Below, one piece after another: positions 53,363 through 64,000 of a stretch of 64,000 nucleotides of DNA (position 1 is the stretch's first letter; each line of letters opens with the position of its first letter). Source of the stretch: Pseudomonas sp. ZH-FAD (GTDB lineage: Bacteria; Pseudomonadota; Gammaproteobacteria; Pseudomonadales; Pseudomonadaceae); contig NZ_PGLR01000004.1 in the NCBI RefSeq assembly GCF_002803095.1, positions 124,001 to 188,000 of the forward strand. Reading direction: 5' to 3'. Position numbers and translations under genes: made by a program. The notes below the pieces were generated by a model that saw nothing but the letters and a program-made list of their open reading frames with translations, was not told the origin of the DNA and searched no databases.

Positions 53363-53423
53363 GGTACATGGGTGAAGTGTCTGGGCAAACTGTACCTTTT
53401 TTCAGGGATACAGTGCGGATAGT
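53363..53423. promoter_or_regulatory. candidate operator(s) between the MocR gene and mvaA
   Basis: The 117-base gap holds ACTGTA (53389-53394) and TACAGT (53409-53414) as an inverted pair with 14 bases between. A second overlapping pair is GGTACA (53363-53368) and TGTACC (53391-53396). GATAGT at 53418-53423 may be the mvaA -10. No good -35 is seen, as expected of an activated promoter. The link to the regulator is inference. Confidence 0.4.
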
Positions 53424-53464
53424 GTTTCGCAACCAAGAACAAACGACTCCAAGAGAGCTCCCCG

Positions 53465-54751
53465 ATGTCCATCGACTCCCGCCTGCCCAATTTCCGCAAT
53501 CTGTCGCCCTCGAAACGACTCGACTACGTTCAGCAACTGGTTGGTCTGTCCGCCGAAGACTCGGCCCTTCTCCGCGATGCCGGTGCACTGCCGATTGAAA
53601 TCGCCGACGGCATGATCGAGAACGTGATCGGCACATTCGAGTTGCCCTATGCACTGGCGAGCAACTTCCGCATCAACGGCAGGGATGTAGTGATTCCATT
53701 GGTGGTGGAGGAGCCTTCGGTGGTTGCCGCGGCTTCGTTCATGGCCAAGCTGGCGCGGCCGACTGGTGGTTTCCAGACCTCCAGCAGTGCGCCACTGATG
53801 CGTGCTCAGGTGCAGATCATTGGCGTCAGCGACCCCTACAATGCGCGGCTCAGCCTGCTGCGCAGCAAGGACGAGATCATCGCTCTGGCCAACAGCAAGG
53901 ACCAACTGCTGAACAGCCTGGGTGGCGGTTGTCGCGATATCGAGGTACACACCTTCATCGATAGCCCGCGCGGGCCGATGCTGGTGGCTCACCTGATCGT
54001 CGACGTGCGCGATGCCATGGGCGCCAATACGGTCAATACCATGGCAGAGGCGGTGGCGCCGCTGATGGAGCAGCTCACCGGCGGCAAGGTGCGTTTGCGC
54101 ATTCTCTCCAACCTCGCCGATCTGCGTCTGGCCCGCGCCCAGGTGCGTATCGCGCCGGAGCAGCTGGATACGCCGGAGTACAAGGGGGCCGAGGTCATCG
54201 AAGGGGTGATCGATGCCTATACCTTTGCGGCGATCGATCCCTACCGAGCGGCGACCCACAACAAGGGCATCATGAATGGCATCGATCCCCTGGTGGTGGC
54301 CACCGGCAACGATTGGCGAGCGGTGGAGGCCGGTGCTCATGCCTATGCCTGCCGCAATGGTCACTATGGTTCCCTGACCACCTGGGAGAAGGACAGCCAA
54401 GGTCATCTGGTCGGAACCATTGAAATGCCCATGCCGCTCGGGCTGGTGGGCGGCGCCACCAAGACTCATCCCCTGGCGCAGTTGTCGCTGCGCATTCTGG
54501 GCGTCAAGAGTGCCCAGGAGCTGGGCGAAATTGCGGTCGCCGTGGGGTTGGCACAGAACCTCGGGGCTCTGCGCGCCCTGGCCACCGAAGGCATTCAGCG
54601 CGGTCACATGGCCCTGCATGCGCGCAATGTCGCGCTGTCGGCCGGTGCCCGTGGCGATGAGGTGGACTGGCTGGTCAAGCGAATGGTCGAGGCGCGAGAT
54701 GTGCGCGCCGACCGCGCGGAGGTTCTGCTGCGCGAAAAGCGTGGGCAATGA
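53465..54751 (+). CDS. mvaA: class II hydroxymethylglutaryl-CoA reductase (degradative)
   Basis: A 428-residue enzyme of the same length as the Pseudomonas mevalonii reductase and closely similar to it from memory. All four catalytic residues of that enzyme fall at identical numbers: Glu83 (VVEEPS), Lys267 (HNKGIMNG), Asp283 (ATGND) and His381 (QRGHMALHA). In P. mevalonii it runs oxidatively with NAD+, turning mevalonate plus CoA into HMG-CoA, so mevalonate serves as a carbon source. Pseudomonas makes isoprenoids by the MEP route, so a biosynthetic role is unlikely. It overlaps mvaB by four bases. Codon use looks like that of the neighbours. Confidence 0.95.
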   Translation: MSIDSRLPNFRNLSPSKRLDYVQQLVGLSAEDSALLRDAGALPIEIADGMIENVIGTFELPYALASNFRINGRDVVIPLVVEEPSVVAAASFMAKLARPTGGFQTSSSAPLMRAQVQIIGVSDPYNARLSLLRSKDEIIALANSKDQLLNSLGGGCRDIEVHTFIDSPRGPMLVAHLIVDVRDAMGANTVNTMAEAVAPLMEQLTGGKVRLRILSNLADLRLARAQVRIAPEQLDTPEYKGAEVIEGVIDAYTFAAIDPYRAATHNKGIMNGIDPLVVATGNDWRAVEAGAHAYACRNGHYGSLTTWEKDSQGHLVGTIEMPMPLGLVGGATKTHPLAQLSLRILGVKSAQELGEIAVAVGLAQNLGALRALATEGIQRGHMALHARNVALSAGARGDEVDWLVKRMVEARDVRADRAEVLLREKRGQ

Positions 54752-55659
54752 CCATGGATGCGGTAAGGCTGGTAGAGGTCGGCGCACGCGACGGCCTGCA
54801 GAACGAGGCCCAGACGCTGCCGGTGGCGATACGCGTGGAGCTGATTGAGCGCCTGGTCGCAGCCGGGTTGCGAACTCTGGAGGCCGGGGCGTTCGTCTCG
54901 CCGCGCTGGGTTCCGCAGATGGCCGACTCCGATGAGGTGCTGCGACGGCTTCGGCAGCACCCGGGGGTGACCTACACGGCGCTGGTGCCCAATCTCCAGG
55001 GGCTGGATGCCGCGCTGGCGGCGGGCTGCAGGGAGGTCGCGGTTTTCGCGTCCGCATCCGAGTTGTTCTCGCAGCGGAACATCAACTGCTCCATCGATGA
55101 AAGCCTGCAGCGCTTCCAGCCTGTGCTTGCCAAGGCAGCAGAGCAGGGCATGGCAGTACGCGGCTACGTGTCCTGCGTGCTTGGTTGTCCGTTCAGCGAT
55201 GAAGTGCCGGTGGCTGATGTGGTTCGAGTCGCCCGTGAGCTGTATGCCATGGGCTGCTATGAGATCAGCCTGGGTGACACCATTGGCAGAGGTACGCCAG
55301 GGCGGGTCAGGCCGCTCATCGAAGCGTGCGCCAGCGAGGTGCCCATCACAGCCCTGGCCGGGCACTTCCACGACACCTATGGCATGGCAGTGGCCAACGT
55401 TCAGGCGGCTCTGGAGGCTGGCGTGCGTGTGTTCGACAGCTCGATCTCCGGGCTTGGCGGGTGTCCATATTCACCAGGTGCCACGGGTAACGTGGCAACC
55501 GAGGAACTGGTCTACCTGTTCCGTGAGCAGGGGTTGGCGACCGGTGTTGATCTTCCGGCGCTGCTCGAAGCGGGAGCCTTTATCGATGCCGCGCTGGGCA
55601 AGGCCTCGGCCTCGAGAGTGGCCACGGCTCTGCGCAGCAAGGCAGCCCGTCCGCGATGA
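54748..55659 (+). CDS. mvaB: hydroxymethylglutaryl-CoA lyase
   Basis: A 303-residue TIM-barrel lyase that splits HMG-CoA into acetoacetate and acetyl-CoA. It shows the Arg13-Asp14 catalytic pair in ARDGLQNE, the metal-binding GHFHDTYG (His206, His208) and the active-site loop [19 protein letters not shown] with Cys239. It begins in the ATGA at the mvaA stop, and a second ATG two codons later is also possible. The mvaA-mvaB pair is the known mevalonate degradation operon. Confidence 0.95.
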   Translation: MTMDAVRLVEVGARDGLQNEAQTLPVAIRVELIERLVAAGLRTLEAGAFVSPRWVPQMADSDEVLRRLRQHPGVTYTALVPNLQGLDAALAAGCREVAVFASASELFSQRNINCSIDESLQRFQPVLAKAAEQGMAVRGYVSCVLGCPFSDEVPVADVVRVARELYAMGCYEISLGDTIGRGTPGRVRPLIEACASEVPITALAGHFHDTYGMAVANVQAALEAGVRVFDSSISGLGGCPYSPGATGNVATEELVYLFREQGLATGVDLPALLEAGAFIDAALGKASASRVATALRSKAARPR

Positions 55660-55795
55660 CGGTGCCGGAGGGCTGGTGATGACAGGCAGGTTGTGTCCCG
55701 CCCAGTATCCCGACACCCCATGAACGACGACCTGGCGGTCGTCCATCCAAGCGCTTCCTCAATAACAACAAGAGCCCGCGAGGGCGAGGGACATC

Positions 55796-56323
55796 ATGAC
55801 TCAAGAACTTGCCAGGCCGGCCGCAACGCCGTCCGACGTCACGCGCGATACCAACAACCTCTATGAGGTGTGGGGCGACACCGTGGATTCCAGGCATCTC
55901 GTGCTGGCCATTCTGATCAGTGCAGTCGTCAGTCTCGGTACCTATGCATTGGCATTAGGGATTCTTGTCGACATCCTGGATTCGGCGCAGATGGCCAAGG
56001 CTTACGCCATGCTGTTTGGAATTCTGGGTTGTCTGGGTGGAGGGACTATCAGTGCCTTCCTGTTCAAACCCAAGCGCGATGTGGTCGAGCATGTGGCGGA
56101 TCCCGCGTTTCGTGAGCAAGTGGTCAACGACCTGCTCAAGGAGTACGGCAGCCTTGGTCGCCTTGAGGAGACGTCGCCCGAGGTGATCGCCGAGCTGCGC
56201 GATCTGGGGCTCTACGAGCTATTTCGCGACGCTCAGCGGCGAGAGGAGGGAGCGCGTGAGTCTGCCGCTGACACCGAGGTGGATGAGCATGCATCTCTGC
56301 AGCCAAGTGGAGGGCGTTCGTGA
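55796..56323 (+). CDS. small two-helix membrane protein, putative subunit of a mevalonate transporter
   Basis: A 175-residue protein with a polar N terminus (1-32), two membrane helices (about 33-56 and 66-88, the second Gly-rich: MLFGILGCLGGGTISAFLF) and a charged cytoplasmic tail (92-175). I do not recognise the family. It overlaps the next gene (TGATG), a TctA-like permease, so it probably takes the place of the small TctB subunit, although TctB normally has four helices. GAGGG precedes the ATG. It lies 136 bases after mvaB on the same strand. Confidence 0.7.
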   Translation: MTQELARPAATPSDVTRDTNNLYEVWGDTVDSRHLVLAILISAVVSLGTYALALGILVDILDSAQMAKAYAMLFGILGCLGGGTISAFLFKPKRDVVEHVADPAFREQVVNDLLKEYGSLGRLEETSPEVIAELRDLGLYELFRDAQRREEGARESAADTEVDEHASLQPSGGRS

Positions 56324-57705
56324 TGGAGGGGTTGCTCTACGAAATCCTGATGGCTCTGGCACTGGGTTTGTTCGGCGCGGTGTTGTTCTCCGCTATCGGT
56401 CTGGTCTCGGGAACTGATGAAACCACCACCCTGGCGCCCTTGACCATGTTGGTCGTGATGCTGGGTGCGCCGCCAGCCGGCATCCTCACCTTCTTTCTGG
56501 CCGGGGCGGTCGCCAAGCATATGACCCACGCCGTACCCACTGCGCTGTTGGGGATTCCCGGCGACACCATGGCGACTGCTCTGATCGGGGACGCCAACTA
56601 CTTGCGCCGACTCGGCGTGCCCCACGTGGCCTTGCGCAAGATGATCACCGGCGGCGCGATGGCCGCTCTGATCGCAGTGCCGTTATCGGTGCTGTTCGCG
56701 GTGTTGCTGGCGCCATTCGGCGATGTGATCAAGCAGTTCGCTCCCTGGGTTTTCCTCTGTGCGGCCTTTGCCATCGCTTATTTCTCGGCCGGTCGCTGGG
56801 CCTCGGTGCTGGCGCTGCTGCCATTCGTGCTGGTCATCGTTGCCTTGCAGGCGTTGACGGCTCAGCACGACGTCAAGCTCGCCGTCAGCTATTTCCTCGG
56901 TATCGCAGTCGCGCCGCTGATCGCCTCGCTGTTCTCGCTGCTGGCGCCGGGCGAGCGCGAGAAGATGCGTCGCGATGGCTTTCGCGTCTTTTCCCTGGCT
57001 CCGGATATGAAGGGCTGGAAAGGCTACTTTCCCAATCCGTTTCGAGTGATCAACAAGCGTCAGAGACGCATGACCGCGATGGCTGCCAGTGTCACCAGTG
57101 CCACCTTCGTCTTCAGCCCCGTGGCCATGACCGTGATCATGGGCGAGGTGATCGGCGCCCGCATCAAGCAGGCATACGAGCGATTGACCACGGTGATCAC
57201 TGCACGTAATGGCGTAACTGAGTCGACCTACATCGCGGAAGCGCTGATTCCCCTGATCGCCTTCGGCCTGCCGCTAAGCCCGGTAGCTGCCGGGCCGGCT
57301 GCGCCGCTGTTCAATGCACCGCCGCGTTTTACTGTCGACAGCGCGACAGGTGAGGTCAACAACCTGCACAACCTGCTGAACTACTGGGAGTTCTTCGGTT
57401 ACGGCATGTTGGCGGTGTTTGTCGCCATCCTGATCGCTTATCCATTTTCCATGAGCTTCGCCCACCGGGCGGCATCCTTCGTGTTCCGCAAGATCAGTCA
57501 CGAGGCGGTGATCTCCACCTTCATCGGTCTGGCACTGGTCGTGGGTATCTGGGAGGGTGGCCTGCTCGGAGTGCTGGTGGTGGTCACCATCGGCTTGATT
57601 GGTGGCTTCCTCGGGCGCTTCCTAGGGTTCAACATCGGCGTGCAGTTCATGGGTTACTACACGGCGGTATTGAGCGTACCGGCTATGTTGGCCGTGTTGA
57701 GGTAA
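56323..57705 (+). CDS. TctA-like permease, putative mevalonate transporter
   Basis: A 460-residue polytopic membrane protein with ten or more helices. GLVSGTDETTTLAPLT (about 26-41) and PTALLGIPGDTMATALIGD (about 72-90) are degenerate forms of the two TctA (tripartite tricarboxylate transporter) signatures, and the internal repeat AFGLPLSPVAAGPAAPLF matches the second. No TctC-type binding protein is near. Its position in the cassette suggests mevalonate uptake. The ATG at 56323 has GGAGGG upstream; a GTG one codon earlier is possible. Family relation is probable and substrate is inferred. Confidence 0.72.
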   Translation: MEGLLYEILMALALGLFGAVLFSAIGLVSGTDETTTLAPLTMLVVMLGAPPAGILTFFLAGAVAKHMTHAVPTALLGIPGDTMATALIGDANYLRRLGVPHVALRKMITGGAMAALIAVPLSVLFAVLLAPFGDVIKQFAPWVFLCAAFAIAYFSAGRWASVLALLPFVLVIVALQALTAQHDVKLAVSYFLGIAVAPLIASLFSLLAPGEREKMRRDGFRVFSLAPDMKGWKGYFPNPFRVINKRQRRMTAMAASVTSATFVFSPVAMTVIMGEVIGARIKQAYERLTTVITARNGVTESTYIAEALIPLIAFGLPLSPVAAGPAAPLFNAPPRFTVDSATGEVNNLHNLLNYWEFFGYGMLAVFVAILIAYPFSMSFAHRAASFVFRKISHEAVISTFIGLALVVGIWEGGLLGVLVVVTIGLIGGFLGRFLGFNIGVQFMGYYTAVLSVPAMLAVLR

Positions 57706-57717
57706 GCGACAACCTTG

Positions 57718-57733
57718 GGCGCAACGGTGCGCC
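57718..57733. terminator. weak hairpin between the permease and the nudix gene
   Basis: GGCGCA-acgg-TGCGCC lies between these convergent genes without a T run. It is a possible shared terminator. Confidence 0.35.
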
Positions 57734-57738
57734 TGGCG

Positions 57739-58176
57739 TTAGCGCAGCAGCTCCAGTGGTCCGCTGATGCCAGCCAGGTAGTCATCCACGCACTGCAGTA
57801 CCAGCTCGCTGCGCCAGCGCTCGGGTTGGGTGGCCAACTCGTCGCGCGTCAACCAGGTGATGCCGCTGATGTCGCTATCCAGCTCGCGCTCGGGGTCATG
57901 GCGCACGGGGCGTGCGCTGAAGCACACGCGCTGATAGGTCACGCCATTACTTGGTGCGGTATAGAGGTAGATGCCGAGCAGGGCAGTGAGCTCGACGTCC
58001 CAGCCGGTTTCCTCGAGCGTCTCGCGCAGCGCGGCTTCGCGTAGCGATTCATTGGCTTCCAGGTGCCCGGCCGGCTGGTTGAGTACCAGGCGGCCGGCCT
58101 TGAACTCTTCGACGAAGAGGAAACGGCCATCATCTTCGATCACCGTGGCCACGGTGATATGGGGTTGCCACTCCAT
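57739..58176 (-). CDS. nudJ: nudix hydrolase (NudJ-like)
   Basis: A 145-residue nudix hydrolase. The nudix box is complete: G at the start of GHLEANES, then REAALRETLEETGWDV. In E. coli NudJ (YmfB) hydrolyses nucleoside di- and triphosphates and the thiamin precursor pyrophosphate. The ATG at 58176 starts the homologous region; the frame extends to 58251 through a palindromic repeat. In P. aeruginosa I recall it next to mnmA. Confidence 0.87.
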   Translation of the reverse strand: MEWQPHITVATVIEDDGRFLFVEEFKAGRLVLNQPAGHLEANESLREAALRETLEETGWDVELTALLGIYLYTAPSNGVTYQRVCFSARPVRHDPERELDSDISGITWLTRDELATQPERWRSELVLQCVDDYLAGISGPLELLR

Positions 58177-58200
58177 TTTCGGTGCTCCAAGTGCAGGATT

Positions 58201-58259
58201 CTGTAGGAGTGAGCTCTGCTCGCGAAAAACGGCTTCGCGAGCAGAACTCACTCCTACGG
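58201..58259. repeat. 59-bp REP-type palindrome upstream of nudJ
   Basis: Arms of 26 bases (starting CTGTAGGAGTGAGCTCTGCT, 58201-58226; complement at 58234-58259) differ at two positions around a seven-base loop. The family differs from the 22381 palindrome and from the muxB/nuoI type. Confidence 0.85.
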
Positions 58260-58271
58260 AGATTGTTCGCG

Positions 58272-58313
58272 TCTATAAATAAAGAACCCCGGCACAAGAC
58301 CGGGGTTCTTTTG
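58272..58313 (-). terminator. terminator of idh
   Basis: Stem AAGAACCCCGG/CCGGGGTTCTT (58282-58310) is followed on the minus strand by TTTATTTATAG. Confidence 0.88.
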
Positions 58314-58327
58314 ACACTCAAGCCCTA

Positions 58328-60556
<2,229 letters not shown>

Positions 60557-60740
60557 TTAGGGTTAACTCTCTTCTTTGCTGAGCGCGCATAGAAACTCGA
60601 CCTGCGCGGGTAGGCGCTTGAGCCCCATGATGGCGGGGCCGGGTCGAGGACTCGCCGCGGTGATGTTGGATGCACCCGTAGAGTGTCGAGCATTTCGAGC
60701 CGGCAGACAGTGGTGGCCGTTTACCGGGTTCAAGAGGTTG

Positions 60741-60758
60741 CTGTCTGGTTCCAGACAG
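60741..60758. promoter_or_regulatory. 18-bp palindrome between idh and icd
   Basis: CTGTCTGGTTCCAGACAG is an eight-base inverted repeat around TT. In the idh transcript it would form a hairpin about 30 bases after the predicted start; as DNA it could be an operator. Either role is inference. Confidence 0.5.
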
Positions 60759-60790
60759 GTCGCCCCTTATGACTCGTTAGTCACCTAAGC

Positions 60791-60799
60791 AGTATACCA
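60791..60799 (-). promoter_or_regulatory. extended -10 promoter candidate of idh
   Basis: TGGTATACT on the minus strand is an extended -10 (TGn-TATACT). The -35 region is poor, as is common with extended -10 promoters. Confidence 0.5.
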
Positions 60800-60916
60800 C
60801 TGCGACACCTCGCCACAGAATGCCCAGTTGCATAAGACCTTTGCACATGTGTCTCCGCGAGCGGTTTGCGCTACTCTCGGGGATGCACACTGTCTAACCA
60901 CAAGATGGAGTCCAGC

Positions 60917-62173
60917 ATGGGATACCAAAAGATCCAGGTGCCAGCCAGCGGTGACAAAATCACCGTCAACGCCGATATGTCGCTGAACGTTCCGAACAAC
61001 CCGATCATCCCGTTCATCGAGGGTGACGGTATCGGTGTCGATATTTCTCCGGTGATGATCAAGGTCGTCGACGCGGCTGTCGAAAAAGCCTATGGCGGCG
61101 CCCGCAAGATTTCCTGGATGGAAGTTTATGCCGGCGAGAAGGCCACCCAGGTTTACGATCAGGACACCTGGCTGCCGAAAGAAACCCTCGAAGCTGTGCG
61201 TGATTACGTGGTTTCGATCAAAGGCCCGCTGACCACGCCTGTTGGTGGCGGCATTCGCTCATTGAACGTGGCCTTGCGCCAGGAACTCGATCTCTATGTC
61301 TGCCTGCGCCCGGTGCGTTGGTTCGAAGGCGTACCCAGCCCGGTGAAGAAGCCGGGGGACGTGGACATGGTGATCTTCCGCGAGAACTCCGAGGACATCT
61401 ATGCCGGCGTGGAGTGGAAGGCTGGCAGCCCCGAGGCCGAAAAGGTCATCAAGTTCCTCACCGAGGAAATGGGCGTCAAGAAGATCCGCTTCACCGACAT
61501 GTGCGGTATCGGCATCAAGCCGGTTTCCGAGGCGGGCACCAAGCGCCTGGTGCGCAAGGCACTGCAATACGCTGTGGACAACGACCGCAGCTCGGTGACC
61601 CTGGTGCACAAAGGCAACATCATGAAATTCACCGAGGGTGCCTTCAAGGAGTGGGGCTACGAGATTGCCCGTGAGGAATTCGGCGCCGAGCTGCTCGACG
61701 GCGGCCCGTGGATGCAGTTCAAGAATCCGCGCACCGGCAAGAACATCGTGGTCAAGGACGTGATTGCCGACGCCATGCTGCAGCAGATCCTGCTGCGTCC
61801 GGCCGAATATGACGTGATCGCTACTCTAAACCTCAATGGTGACTATCTGTCCGATGCTCTGGCGGCCGAAGTCGGCGGCATTGGCATCGCGCCCGGTGCC
61901 AACCTGTCCGATTCGGTGGCCATGTTCGAGGCGACTCATGGTACGGCGCCCAAATATGCCGGGCAGGACAAGGTCAACCCAGGCTCGGTCATTCTCTCTG
62001 CCGAGATGATGCTGCGTCATATGGGCTGGGCCGAGGCGGCCGATCTGATCATCAAGGGCACCAACGGCGCCATCGCTGCCAAGACCGTGACCTACGACTT
62101 CGAGCGTCTGATGGAGGGAGCAAAACTGATGTCCTGCTCCGAATTTGGCGATGCGATGATCAGCCATATGTAA
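60917..62173 (+). CDS. icd: NADP-dependent isocitrate dehydrogenase (homodimeric)
   Basis: A 418-residue Icd of the E. coli type (416). The phosphorylatable serine segment [13 protein letters not shown], substrate loops [16 protein letters not shown] and [17 protein letters not shown], and the NADP-site [19 protein letters not shown] are all seen. The ATG at 60917 (MGYQKIQVP) is the homologous start. Having both Icd and Idh is usual in Pseudomonas and allows control of flux against isocitrate lyase, including by AceK phosphorylation of Icd. Confidence 0.97.
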   Translation: MGYQKIQVPASGDKITVNADMSLNVPNNPIIPFIEGDGIGVDISPVMIKVVDAAVEKAYGGARKISWMEVYAGEKATQVYDQDTWLPKETLEAVRDYVVSIKGPLTTPVGGGIRSLNVALRQELDLYVCLRPVRWFEGVPSPVKKPGDVDMVIFRENSEDIYAGVEWKAGSPEAEKVIKFLTEEMGVKKIRFTDMCGIGIKPVSEAGTKRLVRKALQYAVDNDRSSVTLVHKGNIMKFTEGAFKEWGYEIAREEFGAELLDGGPWMQFKNPRTGKNIVVKDVIADAMLQQILLRPAEYDVIATLNLNGDYLSDALAAEVGGIGIAPGANLSDSVAMFEATHGTAPKYAGQDKVNPGSVILSAEMMLRHMGWAEAADLIIKGTNGAIAAKTVTYDFERLMEGAKLMSCSEFGDAMISHM

Positions 62174-62197
62174 TCGGTAGACCGATTCAGAGCGTGA

Positions 62198-62229
62198 AAA
62201 AAAGGCCGGTCACATGACCGGCCTTTTCG
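62198..62229. terminator. bidirectional terminator between icd and cspD
   Basis: Stem AAAAGGCCGGTCA (62200-62212) pairs with its complement (62215-62227), with T and A runs on either side. It serves the convergent icd and cspD genes. Confidence 0.88.
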
Positions 62230-62248
62230 TGGCGATTTGCCAGAGTAC

Positions 62249-62518
62249 TCAGACTTCGACAGTGCTCGCGATATTTTGCGCCTGGGGTACTGCCACGGGG
62301 GCGTCCTGGTTGGCGGTAACCGCGCTGATATTGATGGCATGCAGTCCTTTGGGGCCTTGCACGATCTCGAAGCGGACCGGCTGGCCGGCCTTGAGTGTCT
62401 TGTAACCGTCCATCTGGATGGCCGAGTAGTGGGCGAACAGGTCCTCATCTCGGCCGTCGGCCAGGATGAATCCATAGCCTTTGGCGTTGTTGAACCACTT
62501 GACCTTACCGCTGAGCAT
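62249..62518 (-). CDS. cspD: cold-shock-domain protein CspD
   Basis: An 89-residue protein with a cold-shock domain (residues 1-68; RNP1 KGYGFI, RNP2 DLFAHYSAI) and a short acidic-poor tail. CspD binds single-stranded DNA and inhibits replication in stationary phase. The start MLSGKVKWFNN at 62518 is fixed by homology. It sits divergent from clpS, the usual arrangement. Confidence 0.93.
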   Translation of the reverse strand: MLSGKVKWFNNAKGYGFILADGRDEDLFAHYSAIQMDGYKTLKAGQPVRFEIVQGPKGLHAINISAVTANQDAPVAVPQAQNIASTVEV

Positions 62519-62749
62519 GCTGATATCCCTCTGCAAAGGACTCCATCTCTGGAGTATCATCCACTTCGACTCCACGCGATAACCGACCAGGCTGGGCGAA
62601 GGCGTGGAATCCCTGATACCCACCAGTGGGTATTCATTTGTTGTAACACCCTTTTGCCGTTAGTCAAGGCTATACGGCGGATGGCTGAGAACTCAGTCAA
62701 ACTCCCTCTAGCATCCCCGTTCGCCCGGCCTTGAACCTCTGATTTCAGC

Positions 62750-63112
62750 ATGCATGCAAGTAGCCAGATTCGACTAACATTCAATCAGGATCACCCGGCA
62801 GAGCATGAGGATGACTCCTCTGGTATCGCTGTTCAGGAATCCAAGCCAGCATTGCAGGCACCACCGATGTACAAGGTGGTCTTATTCAATGACGACTACA
62901 CCCCGATGGATTTCGTCGTCGAAGTACTTGAAACGTTCTTCGGTATGAACCGGGAGCTGGCGACCAAGATCATGCTGGTCGTCCATACAGAAGGGCGTGC
63001 GGTGTGTGGTGTGTACACCCGTGATATTGCGGAGACCAAGGCAATGCAGGTCAACCAGTACGCGCGGGAGAGCCAGCATCCGCTACTCTGTGAAATAGAG
63101 AAGGACGGTTAA
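62750..63112 (+). CDS. clpS: ClpS, ClpAP adaptor for N-end rule substrates
   Basis: A 120-residue adaptor. The disordered N terminus (1-38) enters the ClpA channel. The folded part (40-118) shows [18 protein letters not shown], with the Asn-Asp pair that binds the N-degron, and the ClpA-contact segment [18 protein letters not shown]. It is followed by clpA after 29 bases. Confidence 0.96.
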   Translation: MHASSQIRLTFNQDHPAEHEDDSSGIAVQESKPALQAPPMYKVVLFNDDYTPMDFVVEVLETFFGMNRELATKIMLVVHTEGRAVCGVYTRDIAETKAMQVNQYARESQHPLLCEIEKDG

Positions 63113-63141
63113 CGCCGGCCACTTGGGTATGAGGTGAAGCT

Positions 63142-64000
63142 ATGTTGAATCGAGAGCTCGAAGTCACCCTCAATCTGGCTTTCAAGGAGGCCCGTGCCAA
63201 GCGTCATGAATTCATGACGGTCGAGCACCTGCTGCTCGCCTTGCTGGATAACGAGGCAGCCGCCAGTGTGCTGCGGGCCTGTGGGGCCAACCTCGACAAG
63301 CTGCGCCACGATCTGCAGGAGTTCATCGACTCCACCACACCACTGATTCCTCAGCACGATGAAGACCGCGAAACCCAGCCGACTCTGGGCTTCCAGCGCG
63401 TTCTGCAGCGTGCTGTCTTCCATGTGCAGAGCTCCGGCAAGCGTGAAGTGACCGGCGCCAACGTGCTGGTCGCGATCTTCAGCGAGCAGGAAAGCCAGGC
63501 CGTGTTCCTGCTCAAGCAGCAGAGCGTGGCTCGCATCGATGTGGTCAACTACATTGCCCATGGCATCTCCAAGGTGCCCGGGCATGGCGATCACCACGAG
63601 AATGATCAGGACATGCAGGATGAGGAGGGCGGCGAGTCCTCAGCTTCCGGCAATCCGCTGGATGCCTACGCCAGCAACCTCAATGAACTGGCTCGTCAGG
63701 GGCGTATCGACCCGCTGGTCGGGCGTGAACATGAAGTCGAGCGCGTTGCGCAGATTCTCGCGCGTCGGCGCAAGAACAACCCGCTGCTGGTCGGTGAGGC
63801 CGGTGTCGGCAAGACAGCCATCGCCGAAGGCCTGGCCAAGCGTATCGTCGACGAGCAGGTACCCGACCTGCTGGCTGACAGCGTGGTCTATTCACTGGAT
63901 CTCGGTGCGCTGCTGGCCGGCACCAAGTACCGCGGCGACTTCGAGAAGCGCTTCAAGGCGCTGCTCAACGAGTTGCGCAAAAGGCCGCATGCGATCCTCT
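63142..64000 (+). CDS. clpA: ClpA, ATP-dependent Clp protease ATP-binding subunit (cut by window edge)
   Basis: The first 286 codons of ClpA. The N domain ([20 protein letters not shown] to about 145, docking site of ClpS) is followed by an acidic linker (about 150-170) and the start of the first AAA+ module with Walker [14 protein letters not shown] near residue 220. The rest, including the second AAA+ module and the ClpP-binding loop, is beyond the window. GAGG lies upstream of the ATG. Confidence 0.95.
   Translation, partial: MLNRELEVTLNLAFKEARAKRHEFMTVEHLLLALLDNEAAASVLRACGANLDKLRHDLQEFIDSTTPLIPQHDEDRETQPTLGFQRVLQRAVFHVQSSGKREVTGANVLVAIFSEQESQAVFLLKQQSVARIDVVNYIAHGISKVPGHGDHHENDQDMQDEEGGESSASGNPLDAYASNLNELARQGRIDPLVGREHEVERVAQILARRRKNNPLLVGEAGVGKTAIAEGLAKRIVDEQVPDLLADSVVYSLDLGALLAGTKYRGDFEKRFKALLNELRKRPHAIL

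Larger units (their letters stand above)
60557..60916. other. 360-base divergent regulatory region between idh and icd
   Basis: No gene is seen here. It contains the idh promoter candidate, an 18-bp palindrome and a T-poor GC-rich idh leader (60557-60740). A perfect short inverted repeat GCAGT-atacc-ACTGC (60790-60804) overlaps the idh -10. Confidence 0.5.

Noticed and set aside
51874-57738. Mobile-element origin of the mevalonate cassette
   Set aside because: No integrase, transposase, tRNA target or flanking direct repeat was seen, and codon use looks native. Only the position argues for gain.

Overview
The window looks like a chromosomal segment of a Pseudomonas (high GC; the gene order clpA-clpS-cspD-icd-idh-nudix-mnmA-hflD-purB-roxA-aceA-nuoA..N and the nearby tamAB, xthA, tpx and muxABC-opmB are those I recall from P. 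aeruginosa and relatives). No rRNA, tRNA, CRISPR, prophage or transposase gene was seen. Both ends cut genes: an acyl-CoA dehydrogenase on the left and clpA on the right.

Layout. 1-4.9 kb: acyl-CoA dehydrogenase tail, an Alx/TerC-type membrane protein, a phosphate-binding-protein/OmpA fusion behind a convincing Pho box, exonuclease III and a GNAT acetyltransferase. 4.9-11 kb: tamA-tamB (outer-membrane translocation/lipid transport) and thiol peroxidase. 11.2-20.2 kb: the muxABC-opmB RND efflux operon, with a repeat element wedged between muxB and muxC. 20.3-22.4 kb: an orphan TRAP binding protein dctP with a sigma54-type promoter and palindromic upstream sites, divergent from a trans-aconitate methyltransferase. 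22.5-37.4 kb: the complete 13-gene complex I operon nuoA-N on the minus strand (nuoC and nuoD fused), with a second repeat element between nuoI and nuoJ. 37.9-42.2 kb: a pectinacetylesterase-family secreted hydrolase, a small anchored protein, and a Tat-exported PhoX phosphatase with a Pho box. 42.5-51.9 kb: isocitrate lyase, a four-gene roxA operon, purB, and mnmA-hflD-DMT transporter.

51.9-57.7 kb is the main accessory feature: a MocR-type regulator divergent from mvaA-mvaB (class II HMG-CoA reductase and HMG-CoA lyase) followed by a two-gene membrane system (a 175-residue two-helix protein and a TctA-like permease). It separates mnmA from the nudix gene that I recall as its neighbour in P. 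aeruginosa. Together these genes read as a self-contained mevalonate catabolism cassette: uptake, activation elsewhere to mevalonyl-CoA, oxidation to HMG-CoA, cleavage to acetoacetate and acetyl-CoA. 57.7-64 kb returns to core genes: nudix hydrolase, monomeric Idh, Icd, CspD, ClpS and ClpA.

The most unusual structural observation is that the two repeat elements inside operons sit at stop/start overlap junctions (muxB/muxC and nuoI/nuoJ). In both cases the inserted DNA is one uninterrupted reading frame that starts in the ATGA at the upstream gene's stop and ends in a stop codon overlapping the downstream gene's start. This would preserve translational coupling through a mini-ORF of 49 and 23 codons respectively. 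Carbon flow at isocitrate (aceA, idh and icd all present) and phosphate starvation (two Pho-box genes) are the two physiological themes of the rest.
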